A DNA stretch of 64,000 bases from Vibrio viridaestus (GTDB taxonomy: Bacteria; Pseudomonadota; Gammaproteobacteria; Enterobacterales; Vibrionaceae). The position numbers and the translations under genes were made by a program. Within the stretch, counting starts at the first letter, position 1. The number at the start of each line of letters is the position of its first letter. Under the pieces are notes generated by a model that was not told the origin of the DNA, made no database searches, and was given only the letters and a program-made list of their open reading frames with translations. The DNA lies in contig NZ_RJVQ01000002.1 in NCBI RefSeq assembly GCF_003856525.1, positions 558,001 to 622,000 on the forward strand. Direction: 5' to 3'. Of the stretch, positions 55,621-64,000 are shown piece by piece.

Positions 55621-56339
55621 ATCTGTTCTCCCTTAAGTTTCTCGGTTACATAGCCGGCTAACATTGCTCCTATGCTTGCGACAATGAGACTACCGCCAAA
55701 CTGAATTACGGTCAGGCCAACAGATAAAACGATGGCAGTTAAGACTGCAGCCACAACTGATAAGCTTTTGATATTGGGAATGACGATTGAGATAAACGTC
55801 GCAGCGACAGCGAATTCAAGTCCTAACTGGTTCAGTTGAGGGATGAGGCTGCCAGCAACGATACCGATTAGGGTAGCCAAGTTCCAAGCCAAATAGAAAC
55901 TGAGTCCAGCGCCCAGCACATACCAACTATTGAACTGCTTATCATTTTGTTGGCCGCATATGGCGAATAGTTCATCGGTTAATAAAAAGCCCAACAATAA
56001 ACGCCATCGTATAGGTAAAGGACTGATTTTATCGCGCATCGATATGCTGTAGAGAAAGTGGCGTGACGTTATGAACAGTATCGTAACGAGCATGGTCACT
56101 AAACCCGCACCGGCTTTCATCATTCCGATTGCAACCAGTTGTGCTGAGCCAGCGAATAAAATTGCAGACAGAGCCTGGCTCTCAAATGGGTTTAATCCTG
56201 CATCAAGCGCGAATGAGCCAGCCAGTAGTCCCCAGGGTAAAACTGCTACACTCAGTGGGAACATAGCGAGGGTTCCTTGCCAAAAGAGTCGGGCTTTCGA
56301 TTCGGTGTAAGTGTGTTGAGACAACAAGGTACTGCTCAT
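55617..56339 (-). CDS. azlC: AzlC-family branched-chain amino acid permease
   Basis: 240 residues, with PLSVAVLPWGLLAGSFALDAG and a SRHFLYSISMRDKI stretch near residue 90. Large subunit of the AzlCD exporter. Preceded by an AraC regulator on the same strand that may control it. Confidence 0.9.
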   Translation of the reverse strand: MSSTLLSQHTYTESKARLFWQGTLAMFPLSVAVLPWGLLAGSFALDAGLNPFESQALSAILFAGSAQLVAIGMMKAGAGLVTMLVTILFITSRHFLYSISMRDKISPLPIRWRLLLGFLLTDELFAICGQQNDKQFNSWYVLGAGLSFYLAWNLATLIGIVAGSLIPQLNQLGLEFAVAATFISIVIPNIKSLSVVAAVLTAIVLSVGLTVIQFGGSLIVASIGAMLAGYVTEKLKGEQI

Positions 56340-56456
56340 AGTAATTATCCTGACGCTAAATGTTCGTTTTTAAGATGTATCGGTAGTCGTTATCGACTGA
56401 CACCATGACATCACAATCAGGGTTGTAAGACTTGTACAAAGTTGCTGGGTGAAACC

Positions 56457-57302
56457 TTAACCGAATTTATGCTGAATATACTGCTTTGGAGTGATTCCCA
56501 TCGCCTTTTTGAAATGGCGGTGAAGGTGACTCTGATCGTGAAAACCAGATTCCTGAGCCGTATCAGAAATTGAATGTCCTGCTTTTAAGAGCTTGCGGGC
56601 GTAGCGGAGTCTTGACTGAATTTGGTAGGCATGAGGCGGAAATCCAAACTGCTTTTGAAATGCTCTCACCAAATGAAATGGGCTTATACCCGCTAATTTT
56701 GCCAGTTCTTCTAACGATACATCTGACTGCGGAAAATCGTCGAGAAACTCTTTTACCTGAGTTAGCTGTCGTTGGGCGTTAGAGGTTTCAACGGGCTTTG
56801 GTGGTGTTTTACCATGGCGAGCCATGAGTTTAACTAGACTGGCGTAAACCAGAGTTTCTCTTAGTAGTCGATTGTCCGATTTTTCTAGGGTATCAAAGAC
56901 TAAACGGAATTGATTTGCGAGTTCTGCATCATGAACGACGGCTTCCGGAAAGTAGGGGGCGCCATAACCAGGGTTGCCAAGCTCTTGAGTGATAGTTTGA
57001 AATTGCTCCGGCAATGGATACATTGCTTTATACGCCCATCCACCCTCAACTGCAGAATGACCCGTATGCATTTCGTCAGCATTCACAAGAATAATACTGT
57101 CTTGTGGCGCAACGTGGTCACCACCGGTCCGATAAAAGCGTTGCGCCCCGCGCTCAATAACACCAACCGTATAACCTTCATGACTGTGACGGGAAAAATT
57201 TTGAGTTTCATATTGGGCATCAAGCAGCTCAATTCCTCCAAGTTCTTCGGCCACTTGAAACTTAGCACTTTCCTTAGATTTAGAAGGTTGTTGCTTATCC
57301 AT
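56457..57302 (-). CDS. AraC-family regulator with cupin sensor
   Basis: 281 residues. AraC-type ligand-binding cupin at about 20-110 (SRHSHEGYTVGVIERG), double helix-turn-helix at 180-280 (LEELAKLAGISPFHLVRAFQ; FHDQSHLHRHFKKAMG). Likely regulator of azlCD, 117 bases downstream. Confidence 0.9.
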   Translation of the reverse strand: MDKQQPSKSKESAKFQVAEELGGIELLDAQYETQNFSRHSHEGYTVGVIERGAQRFYRTGGDHVAPQDSIILVNADEMHTGHSAVEGGWAYKAMYPLPEQFQTITQELGNPGYGAPYFPEAVVHDAELANQFRLVFDTLEKSDNRLLRETLVYASLVKLMARHGKTPPKPVETSNAQRQLTQVKEFLDDFPQSDVSLEELAKLAGISPFHLVRAFQKQFGFPPHAYQIQSRLRYARKLLKAGHSISDTAQESGFHDQSHLHRHFKKAMGITPKQYIQHKFG

Positions 57303-57510
57303 AATTTACTCTTAGTACGACGGCACTACAGTCTACTGCAAAGCTTACTGCATTTTTTGTACAAAATTGCTTTAATAAAGCAATGTAAGATATGAATTGA
57401 GCTATTTGTTGTATTTAAATTGAAGAAAGCCTTCCAATCATCAATTTGCCTCTGTTATTCCTATCCTGTATAACCATCAGCGTTTTAATATCAATTGGCT
57501 GGTGGACTCT

Positions 57511-57843
57511 ATGAAAAAAACGGATAAGAAACTCGAGAATCAACTTCGTCTGGTGCTAACCGAAGTCTGTGAAGTAGCTAAGGAATGCTTTGAAGGGTTC
57601 GACTGGTTAACTCATAGCGTAAACTACAATAACTTTCCCCATTCACTCATGATTACTTGTGTTTTCAGTACCAACCATCACCTTGAATTAGCGGATAAGG
57701 CAGAGTGTTACTCTCTGATAAAACGTAAATTGAGCTCAATAAGTATCAATTTGAAATCCATTGAAAAGCACGTTCGTTTTGATACAGAGGAAAATTGTTC
57801 CCGTGAGCATGATGGTAAATGGAATAAACGTTTAGCGTCTTAA
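57511..57843 (+). CDS. Conserved protein of unknown function
   Basis: 110 residues from the ATG at 57511 (GGTGGA upstream). Seen: LVLTEVCEVAKECFEGFDWL and MITCVFSTNHHLELA. Resembles a family common in Vibrio that is often labelled as Fis-type without evidence; no helix-turn-helix is visible. Confidence 0.7.
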   Translation: MKKTDKKLENQLRLVLTEVCEVAKECFEGFDWLTHSVNYNNFPHSLMITCVFSTNHHLELADKAECYSLIKRKLSSISINLKSIEKHVRFDTEENCSREHDGKWNKRLAS

Positions 57844-57871
57844 TGGGTTTTCTCTAATAAGCTCTGATCCT

Positions 57872-60067
57872 CTAACTAGTTACGACCCTATTTCTACCTT
57901 GTTCTTTTGCTTGATAGAGCGCTGTATCAGCACGAGTGATAAGGGCTTCCTTATTCTTATCACCTTCTCTGAACTGAGTAACGCCAAAGCAACTGGTGAG
58001 ATGCCCTACGGTGGGGAAGGAATATTCCTCTATGATTGTCCGTAGTTTTTCCGCCAGCATACTTGCTGACTCCAAATTCGTATTTGGGCAGATGACAATG
58101 AATTCTTCTCCTCCCCATCGACCAACGCAGTCGGTTCGTCGAGTGTTTTTATTTAAAATATTCGCCAGTTCAACGAGTACTTCGTCGCCAACGAGGTGTC
58201 CATAGGTATCGTTTACGCGCTTGAAATGATCCAGATCCATCATCATAAAAGACAGGTTATTTCCGTAGCGAGTCTCTCTTTCTATTTCACTATTGGCGAC
58301 TTCATCAATGTGGAGGCGGTTATAAAGACCTGTCAGTTGATCGTGTATTGAAAGCTCTTCAGCTCGTTTTTTATCGGTAATTTCCTGACTGACTTCTGAG
58401 TAACCAATTTTTTCACCAAACTCATCATAAACGGGAGCATAGGTCGATTTTAACCAGTAATCCTCACCAGACTTATTTCGATTTTTAATCTCATGTTTCC
58501 AAATCTGATTTGTCTTTAACGCTTCCCATAACTCTTTATAGTAAGAGTCTGGAGTGTCGGGATGGCGGATTAAATTATGCCTTTTTCCGATAAGCTCTTG
58601 TTTTTTAAATCCAGACACTTTACTAAAGGCTTGAGATACTTCAGTAATGACGCCATTGAGGTCCGTCTTTGATGTGATAATGTTTTTATCAATGAGTTTT
58701 AAGTGCTGTTCTTTTTCTAATTCACCGCGGCGGCGATCAGTAATATCCTGATTGGTACCAACCAGTAAGGCTACATTACCTTCAGAATCTAATAGTGGGT
58801 TTGCTGATGCTTGTATTGTTCGTCGTGACCCGTCAGAAACCGTAATCGAGTAGACAGAACGAAATGCTGTTTTATTTTCGATTGCCGATACGAGGTCGTT
58901 GACTGCCTGTTCGCGATCACTCTTACGTACCACTTTTTTCCACTGAGCAAAGTTGAGTGGATGGTCGACATCAAATATTTTATACATTTGGTCATCCCAA
59001 AGCATTTCTTCTGTTTTGGGGTTCCATTGCCATATTCCTAGATTAGCTGATTGGGCTGCGGCCTTTAATTTCAGTGAGTCGATTTCGTGATGGCGTTTAA
59101 TTTCATTCAGAGAAGTAACATCTTTGACGGAGGCATAGATAAACCTATCACCTTCAATATCAATCAGTCGACAGCTTACTAGTGCATCGTAAACTGACCC
59201 ATCTTGGCGTTTATGTTTGCTTTCGAATAAGGTGATTTTGTCGGTTGAAAGAGAATTAATGATTGTCTGAATCTGCTCGGAAGCAAGCTCTGTATCCCAA
59301 TCAAATATTGTAAGCTTTGGCATAGATTGGTAACTATAGCCAAGCATTTCTGCTGATCTATCGCTGTACATTTCTACTTTACCTTCCAGTGATAGAATCA
59401 TAGAACCGTCAGGAGAATACTTCACCAATCGCTCAAACTTCTCTTTGGTTTTTATTATCTGAGCTTCGCTGGTTCGAATCTTTCGAAACGTGGGTATGAA
59501 AATAAAGAGATATTCAATCAAAAGGGTTATTAGCGAGCCTAACAGAATGAATTGTTCTTTTTTACGTAAGGACTGCGTGATCTTTTCGGATTCTTTTTGG
59601 TAGGCACTAACGGCAAAGTCAAGCTTTGGTAGTAGTAAAGACGATTGATTAATTATGCTATCAACATAACTTCTTGTCATGACATGGGAGGATTTGCTGT
59701 TCAGTTCAATGTAATCACGGACTTTTTTGTTCAGTTCGTAAGGTGTTGAAAAGTAGATTTTATGAATATCAGCAGACGGGATATGAGTCACCAGGTATTC
59801 GTGGTCCATGACCATTTGTGCAATCAGCTTACTTTTTTCTGCGATTAATTGCTGATTATTCTCTTGTGAGATGCGCATGGTTAGCAGTGCCGTTCTTTGT
59901 GATAGCATTCGCTGCTTGCCACTTTTATTGATGAGCTCTGCGTAGATATTTTGCTTTGCAATCTGTTCACCCATAGTGAAATAGGCAAAGAGAATCCATC
60001 CTGCTAAAGATAAAAATATTAGAATGTAAAAATTTCTTATACCAATCAATGAATTGTCCTTATTCAT
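57872..60067 (-). CDS. Membrane PAS-GGDEF diguanylate cyclase
   Basis: 731 residues. Helix at 10-29, periplasmic part with a PilJ-like start (SGKQRMLSQRTALLTMRISQ), helix at 172-192, three PAS modules (about 205-330, 335-450, 455-570; the last with RHPDTPDSYYKELWEAL), then GGDEF at 575-731 with RWGGEEF and the inhibitory RxxD (RRTD). Makes cyclic-di-GMP with product inhibition. Confidence 0.94.
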   Translation of the reverse strand: MNKDNSLIGIRNFYILIFLSLAGWILFAYFTMGEQIAKQNIYAELINKSGKQRMLSQRTALLTMRISQENNQQLIAEKSKLIAQMVMDHEYLVTHIPSADIHKIYFSTPYELNKKVRDYIELNSKSSHVMTRSYVDSIINQSSLLLPKLDFAVSAYQKESEKITQSLRKKEQFILLGSLITLLIEYLFIFIPTFRKIRTSEAQIIKTKEKFERLVKYSPDGSMILSLEGKVEMYSDRSAEMLGYSYQSMPKLTIFDWDTELASEQIQTIINSLSTDKITLFESKHKRQDGSVYDALVSCRLIDIEGDRFIYASVKDVTSLNEIKRHHEIDSLKLKAAAQSANLGIWQWNPKTEEMLWDDQMYKIFDVDHPLNFAQWKKVVRKSDREQAVNDLVSAIENKTAFRSVYSITVSDGSRRTIQASANPLLDSEGNVALLVGTNQDITDRRRGELEKEQHLKLIDKNIITSKTDLNGVITEVSQAFSKVSGFKKQELIGKRHNLIRHPDTPDSYYKELWEALKTNQIWKHEIKNRNKSGEDYWLKSTYAPVYDEFGEKIGYSEVSQEITDKKRAEELSIHDQLTGLYNRLHIDEVANSEIERETRYGNNLSFMMMDLDHFKRVNDTYGHLVGDEVLVELANILNKNTRRTDCVGRWGGEEFIVICPNTNLESASMLAEKLRTIIEEYSFPTVGHLTSCFGVTQFREGDKNKEALITRADTALYQAKEQGRNRVVTS

Positions 60068-60317
60068 AGCTTGTTTTAATCAATATACCTTAAATATCAT
60101 ACCGATAATGTACAATTTTGTAATGTGACAAAGATTCATGTTTGAGTTGTGAGATGTTGGCAATTTTTGGGCGTAAGTATTCGATATATGTCGAATTAGA
60201 AATCTCGAAGATACGTACTTGAGGACGGATTTCAAATATAAAGCAGGATAAGATTGAAAACGTATAACCTCTGTTCTAATCTGGGATCCACCCCTTTAAC
60301 AAAAAGGCTCAGCGTTC

Positions 60318-61085
60318 ATGACTCATCATACTTCGGTAAAATTAGGTATTGAATGTGGAAATTGTCAGTCACGACCGAAGCTTGAGTTTGATTTCTCAAT
60401 GGCTTTTCAGCCGATTGTTAACTGCCGAACAAAGGAAATATTCGGGTATGAGGCTCTCGTAAGAGGGGTTAATGGTGAATCAGCCTATTCTATCATTCAA
60501 AAAGTCAACGCATCTAATCGTTATTGGTTCGATCAACAATGTCGTGTTAAAGCGATACAGCTTGCCGCTAAGTTGAAAATCCCATCCCTGCTTAGTATTA
60601 ATTTTTTACCGAACGCTATCTACAAGCCAGAGCGATGCATTCGCACAACGTTGGAAGCGGCGAAAAACTTTGGTTTTCCCGCAGAGCGTATAATGTTTGA
60701 ATTTACCGAAGTAGAAAAGATTGACGATAGTCAACATATCCAACGAATTATTAATTGTTATCGTGAATTAGGATTCAAAACTGCGATTGATGATTTTGGT
60801 TCCGGTTACTCGGGCCTAAGCTTGTTGACTGGATTTAAAACTGACTTAATCAAAATTGATATGGAGTTAATCCGTGCTATTGACTCAGACAAGACGCGGC
60901 AATCTATTGTTGCCCACTCTTTAGCCATTTTTAATGATTTAGGAATAACGCCCATTGCAGAGGGAATTGAAACTGAAGCTGAATATTTATGGTTAAAAAG
61001 CGCTGGAATTGATTTGATGCAAGGGTACTTGATTGCAAAGCCGGGCTTTGAATGTTTACCCGATGTCTATTTTCCTCAATCTTAA
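60318..61085 (+). CDS. EAL-domain cyclic-di-GMP phosphodiesterase
   Basis: 255 residues, almost all EAL domain. All catalytic marks present: EALVRG, SINFLPN, EFTE, DDFGSGYSG, LIKIDM, EGIET and MQGYLIAKP. Likely active. Four N-terminal residues include CGNCQ, a possible metal site. Divergent from the GGDEF gene with 250 bases between. Confidence 0.94.
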   Translation: MTHHTSVKLGIECGNCQSRPKLEFDFSMAFQPIVNCRTKEIFGYEALVRGVNGESAYSIIQKVNASNRYWFDQQCRVKAIQLAAKLKIPSLLSINFLPNAIYKPERCIRTTLEAAKNFGFPAERIMFEFTEVEKIDDSQHIQRIINCYRELGFKTAIDDFGSGYSGLSLLTGFKTDLIKIDMELIRAIDSDKTRQSIVAHSLAIFNDLGITPIAEGIETEAEYLWLKSAGIDLMQGYLIAKPGFECLPDVYFPQS

Positions 61086-61181
61086 GTCTCGTCAGTGATA
61101 GTGAAATTGGCCCTCGTCCTCGCCTTAGCCCATAAGAGCGTTTATGATGTCTGTTTGATCAAAATAGTGAAGAGCTAAATT

Positions 61182-61511
61182 ATGTCTTTCCCTGCGTGCC
61201 CCAATTGTTCGTCTGAATATGTTTATCAAGATCAGTCTCATTTGATCTGTCCCGAATGTGCTTACGAATGGAATCCTGATGAGATAGAAGAGACACTTGA
61301 GTTCAAAGATGCGAACGGCACGGTGCTAGCTGAAGGCGATAAGATTACTCTCGCCAAGGATCTTAAAGTAAAAGGGAGTTCTCAGGTGCTGAAAATTGGC
61401 ACGAAAGCGGTGATTAAGCGGATTGTTGATGGTAAAGATCACCAACTGGACTGCAAAATTGATGGTGCTGGTGAAATGTGGGTCACAGCCAAATTTGTAA
61501 AAAAGGCCTAG
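61182..61511 (+). CDS. yjdM: PhnA/YjdM zinc-ribbon protein
   Basis: 109 residues. N-terminal zinc ribbon (CPNC and CPECAYEW), then the PhnA domain ([20 protein letters not shown]). Despite the old name it is not tied to phosphonate use. First of a run of closely spaced small genes. Confidence 0.93.
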   Translation: MSFPACPNCSSEYVYQDQSHLICPECAYEWNPDEIEETLEFKDANGTVLAEGDKITLAKDLKVKGSSQVLKIGTKAVIKRIVDGKDHQLDCKIDGAGEMWVTAKFVKKA

Positions 61512-61517
61512 ATAGTT

Positions 61518-61871
61518 ATGAGTATTTCCTCTCTCTCGGAAGATGATATCGTCGCAATTGCTGACCCCATCATGGATCGGCTCATGGTGGCTTCAACAGC
61601 AATCGATTATGAGCAGCATATTGCTGATTTCACACCACGTTTGAAGAGGGTGCTATCAGCCGATCGTTTTGAGTCTATTTGCAAAGAATATCAGCAGGAG
61701 AAAGGTGTTTTTGCTGAGCGTGAATTGGTTGCTATTTTTAAGCGTACTGATTCGGTTGCTATCGTCTGGCGGCAGAAATTTACTTTAGCGCAAGGTGATT
61801 ATGTTGCCGAGATGGTACTCGTGGAAGGTGACGACGGACGGTACTTATGTGACCACGTCATGGTGTTCTAA
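61518..61871 (+). CDS. Conserved protein of unknown function
   Basis: 117 residues, 6 bases after yjdM, so the same operon. Alpha/beta pattern (PRLKRVLSADRFESICKEYQ; ELVAIFKRTDSVAIVWRQKF). No motif recognised. Confidence 0.75.
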   Translation: MSISSLSEDDIVAIADPIMDRLMVASTAIDYEQHIADFTPRLKRVLSADRFESICKEYQQEKGVFAERELVAIFKRTDSVAIVWRQKFTLAQGDYVAEMVLVEGDDGRYLCDHVMVF

Positions 61872-61875
61872 CGAA

Positions 61876-62127
61876 ATGAAAATCCACGCAGTAGCTCCTG
61901 ACCCCCTAATTTGTCCTATCTGCGACAAAGCTAACCAGTGTATCAATTTAGGTTCAGCAGATATCGAAAAAACTTGTTGGTGTAATGATCCAAACATTAC
62001 TTTCCCTGAAGCATTACTGTCAAAAATCCCACCAGATAAGAGACGCAAGGCCTGTGTTTGTAAAGCATGTGCGCTAGAATACCAAAAGTCGAATAAATGT
62101 GATTCTAAAAAGAGTGAGAGCCAATAA
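61876..62127 (+). CDS. Cysteine-rich CWC-family protein
   Basis: 83 residues from the ATG at 61876. Cysteines in CPIC, CIN, KTCWC and CVCKAC fit the cysteine-rich CWC family, likely a metal site. Four bases after the previous stop. Confidence 0.82.
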   Translation: MKIHAVAPDPLICPICDKANQCINLGSADIEKTCWCNDPNITFPEALLSKIPPDKRRKACVCKACALEYQKSNKCDSKKSESQ

Positions 62128-62130
62128 ATC

Positions 62131-62349
62131 ATGAATCAACCACAGCCAAATAATCCATTACACGGTCTTACTTTAGAGAAAATTTTGACTCGCCTTGTCG
62201 AGCATTATGGATGGGATGGACTTTATGCTGAAATTAATGTGAACTGCTTCTATAACCAGCCTTCTATCAAATCATCATTAAAATTTTTGCGTCGTACTCA
62301 GTGGGCGAGAGACAGAGTAGAAGCGTTATATATTCAAACTTTTGTGTAA
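62131..62349 (+). CDS. VF530-family DNA-binding protein (DUF2132)
   Basis: 72 residues: [20 protein letters not shown], then the [17 protein letters not shown] motif of DUF2132. A member from Aliivibrio binds DNA. Three bases after the CWC gene stop. Confidence 0.92.
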   Translation: MNQPQPNNPLHGLTLEKILTRLVEHYGWDGLYAEINVNCFYNQPSIKSSLKFLRRTQWARDRVEALYIQTFV

Positions 62350-62358
62350 GGAAGGCTC

Positions 62359-62745
62359 TTGATTCTAGAAGGTATTCACCACGTTGCTATAATTTGTTCA
62401 GACTACGATAAATCCAAGGAGTTTTATACTAAAACGCTTGGGTTAAAAATTCTTGCTGAACATTACCGTGAAATGAGACGCTCGTATAAATTGGATTTGG
62501 AGTTACCAAATGGTAATCAGATTGAGCTTTTTTCATTTCCCAATCCGCCTAAACGGGTTTCTAATCCTGAAGCCCGAGGACTGAGACACTTAGCGTTTAT
62601 TGTCGAGTCGGTAGAGAAATATACGAGCTACTTGATTTCTAAAGGAATCACAGTTGAGCCAATTAGAGTCGATGAGTTTACGGGTAAGCGTTTTACTTTT
62701 TTTCAAGATCCAGACGGCCTACCTCTTGAGCTTTACGAGAAATAG
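62359..62745 (+). CDS. VOC-family protein, YaeR-like
   Basis: 128 residues, TTG start with AAGGAAGG upstream. Glyoxalase fold with metal ligands His (IHHVAI), Glu (QIELFSF), His (RHLAFIV) and Glu (PLELYEK). Substrate unknown. Confidence 0.88.
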   Translation: MILEGIHHVAIICSDYDKSKEFYTKTLGLKILAEHYREMRRSYKLDLELPNGNQIELFSFPNPPKRVSNPEARGLRHLAFIVESVEKYTSYLISKGITVEPIRVDEFTGKRFTFFQDPDGLPLELYEK

Positions 62746-62761
62746 CTAAAACGGAGAGAAA

Positions 62762-63100
62762 ATGGAGAACCTTTCATGTTACGTACTATCGTTACAACAT
62801 CCGGTTTCTGATCTGAAATTGATTAATCTGGAAACAGAAAATACCCGCTATTTCGATGATGGTGTGTGGATTGAATCTTCCAGCGAACTTGCTACGTTTT
62901 CTAATGGGGTTGTTCTACGTAAGCAACAGGAAATTGATCACGAAGATAATCCGGAAGTGGTTTGTGATGAATGCTGGATATGTTATGAGGTGATTTCTGC
63001 TCCTGATCAGTTGAATATTACACCGAAGAAAAAGGTATTTACCAATCGTTGTCAGGAATCTTTCTGGCTCAAAATGACACAACAACAGTTATCTGAATAA
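62762..63100 (+). CDS. Conserved protein of unknown function
   Basis: 112 residues, GGAGAG upstream. Contains a CDECWICYEV cysteine cluster. No family recognised. Part of the same gene run. Confidence 0.7.
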   Translation: MENLSCYVLSLQHPVSDLKLINLETENTRYFDDGVWIESSSELATFSNGVVLRKQQEIDHEDNPEVVCDECWICYEVISAPDQLNITPKKKVFTNRCQESFWLKMTQQQLSE

Positions 63101-63123
63101 CGTGCTGCATAACAGGGAAAGCT

Positions 63124-63396
63124 ATGCCGAAAGTAATTTTACAAGGGTACATTCTCGTACCGAAAAATGATCTCGCCGCTGTACACAGAGAATTGCCTAA
63201 TCATAAGCTGCTCACAAAGGCTGAGCCAGGATGTCTTACATTTGATGTCACGCCAGATAGCTCCAACTTTTTACGTTTTAATGTTTACGAAGAGTTTACC
63301 GATCGTGAAGCGTTTGAGCATCACCAACGTAGAGTGAAAGCCTCTGTTTGGGGTGAGGTAACAAGTAATGTAGAGCGTTTTTATAAGGTGTCATAG
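63124..63396 (+). CDS. Antibiotic biosynthesis monooxygenase-domain protein
   Basis: 90 residues of the ABM dimeric alpha/beta barrel (EPGCLTFDVTPDSSNFLRFN, then the typical YEEFTDREAFEHHQ). Such proteins act as small cofactor-free oxygenases or in heme or quinone handling; the substrate is open. Confidence 0.9.
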   Translation: MPKVILQGYILVPKNDLAAVHRELPNHKLLTKAEPGCLTFDVTPDSSNFLRFNVYEEFTDREAFEHHQRRVKASVWGEVTSNVERFYKVS

Positions 63397-63465
63397 CCAG
63401 ATTAAATCGCCTTTTGTTATGTTCATTGTATGAATAGCAGTCAATTAATCATTCGTTGTTTAAAT

Positions 63466-63484
63466 GTAATTGATAATCACTCTC
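63466..63484. promoter_or_regulatory. Fur-box-like site before the Nramp gene
   Basis: GTAATTGATAATCACTCTC agrees with the 19-base Fur consensus in about 14 positions. A TTAACCAAGGTTAA palindrome lies at 63543-63556. Iron control of the transporter is inference. Confidence 0.4.
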
Positions 63485-63575
63485 ATCGTGATAGGTAAAA
63501 ACGATTAGATTTTGAGCATGGATTTAACCGAAGATAAGGATATTAACCAAGGTTAACTTATGTGAGGGCGGTTAA

Positions 63576-64000
63576 ATGCTGCAATCAATTTCGAATCGTT
63601 CTATCCAAGGGCGAGCTGCAAGTATTCTTCGCGGTGATGCTAAGGGATTTAGCTGGCTGGTCATGTTTGGTCCGGCGTTAATTGCCGCCGTTGCTTATGT
63701 CGATCCCGGTAATTTTGCCACCAATATAGAAGCCGGCGCGAGGTACGGATATGCATTATTATGGGTAGTCTTAGCGGCAAACCTAATGGCGATGCTGATT
63801 CAAGGACTGTCGGCTCGCTTGGGTGTGGCTACGGGTAAAAACTTAGCTGAAGTCATAAGAGACCGATACCCAAGACCAGTCGTCTGGTTTTACTGGATTC
63901 AGGCAGAAGTCGTTGCTATTGCCACGGACTTAGCTGAATTCCTTGGGGCGGCACTTGCTTTCAATCTTCTGTTTGGTATTCCCATGATCTACGGGGCCGT
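63576..64000 (+). CDS. Nramp-family divalent metal transporter, cut by window edge
   Basis: First 141 residues of a Mn/Fe transporter. Seen: [20 protein letters not shown], holding the metal-binding DPGN of helix 1, and [28 protein letters not shown] precedes the ATG. The rest lies outside the window. Confidence 0.93.
   Translation, partial: MLQSISNRSIQGRAASILRGDAKGFSWLVMFGPALIAAVAYVDPGNFATNIEAGARYGYALLWVVLAANLMAMLIQGLSARLGVATGKNLAEVIRDRYPRPVVWFYWIQAEVVAIATDLAEFLGAALAFNLLFGIPMIYGA

Overview
The window reads as chromosomal DNA of a Vibrio or a close relative in the Vibrionaceae. The basis is gene order (rhombosortase, tapT, dGTPase-like, yfbR, alaA, then menFDHBCE; tesB, atl and ffs close together), the many chemotaxis and cyclic-di-GMP proteins, a Vibrio-type integron attC site, and a Tn7-like relic next to the 4.5S RNA gene. 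This assignment is inference from gene content; no database was searched.

Layout. 1-9998: a truncated chemoreceptor, yciK, sohB, a second chemoreceptor, rhombosortase/tapT (start codons back to back), dGTPase-like, yfbR, alaA. 10206-17430: the complete menaquinone operon menF-menD-menH-menB-menC-menE with overlapping or closely spaced genes and a structured 130-bp gap between menB and menC. 17512-29582: housekeeping and transport genes (YeiH-like, MFS-acyltransferase fusion with its TetR neighbour, Tim44-like, LysR/EamA pair, cysteine desulfhydrase-like/Lrp pair, tesB, atl, a two-sensor-domain GGDEF protein), plus a 37-codon membrane-protein gene.

29706-29809 is the 4.5S (SRP) RNA gene. From just after its terminator to about 51.5 kb lies an accessory region. 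It starts with wreckage of two different Tn7-like elements (a frameshifted tnsA with a tnsB start, an IS3-family element, then a second, different tnsA end and tnsB start, then a transposase scrap). An AT-rich AraC/NCS1 permease/DUF1989 unit follows, then a group II intron that has lost its reverse transcriptase, a TetR/hydrolase/DMT unit between two diverged repeats, a cold-shock gene whose leader is duplicated in front of two unknown small ORFs, MerR/hydrolase and Nudix genes, a broken GGDEF gene, an M16 lipoprotein peptidase, and an integron-like pair of cassettes (a HEPN-motif protein and an Mrr-type nuclease) around a clear attC site.

51551-64000 returns to ordinary chromosome: DEAD-box helicase, YehS-like, a cold-shock protein, an MFS exporter, azlCD with an AraC regulator, PAS-GGDEF and EAL proteins, a run of small genes (phnA/yjdM, DUF2132, VOC, ABM), and the start of an Nramp transporter cut by the window edge.

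The best candidates for something new are the stacked Tn7-like relic at ffs, the duplicated cold-shock leader driving two unknown small proteins, and the HEPN and Mrr cassette pair.
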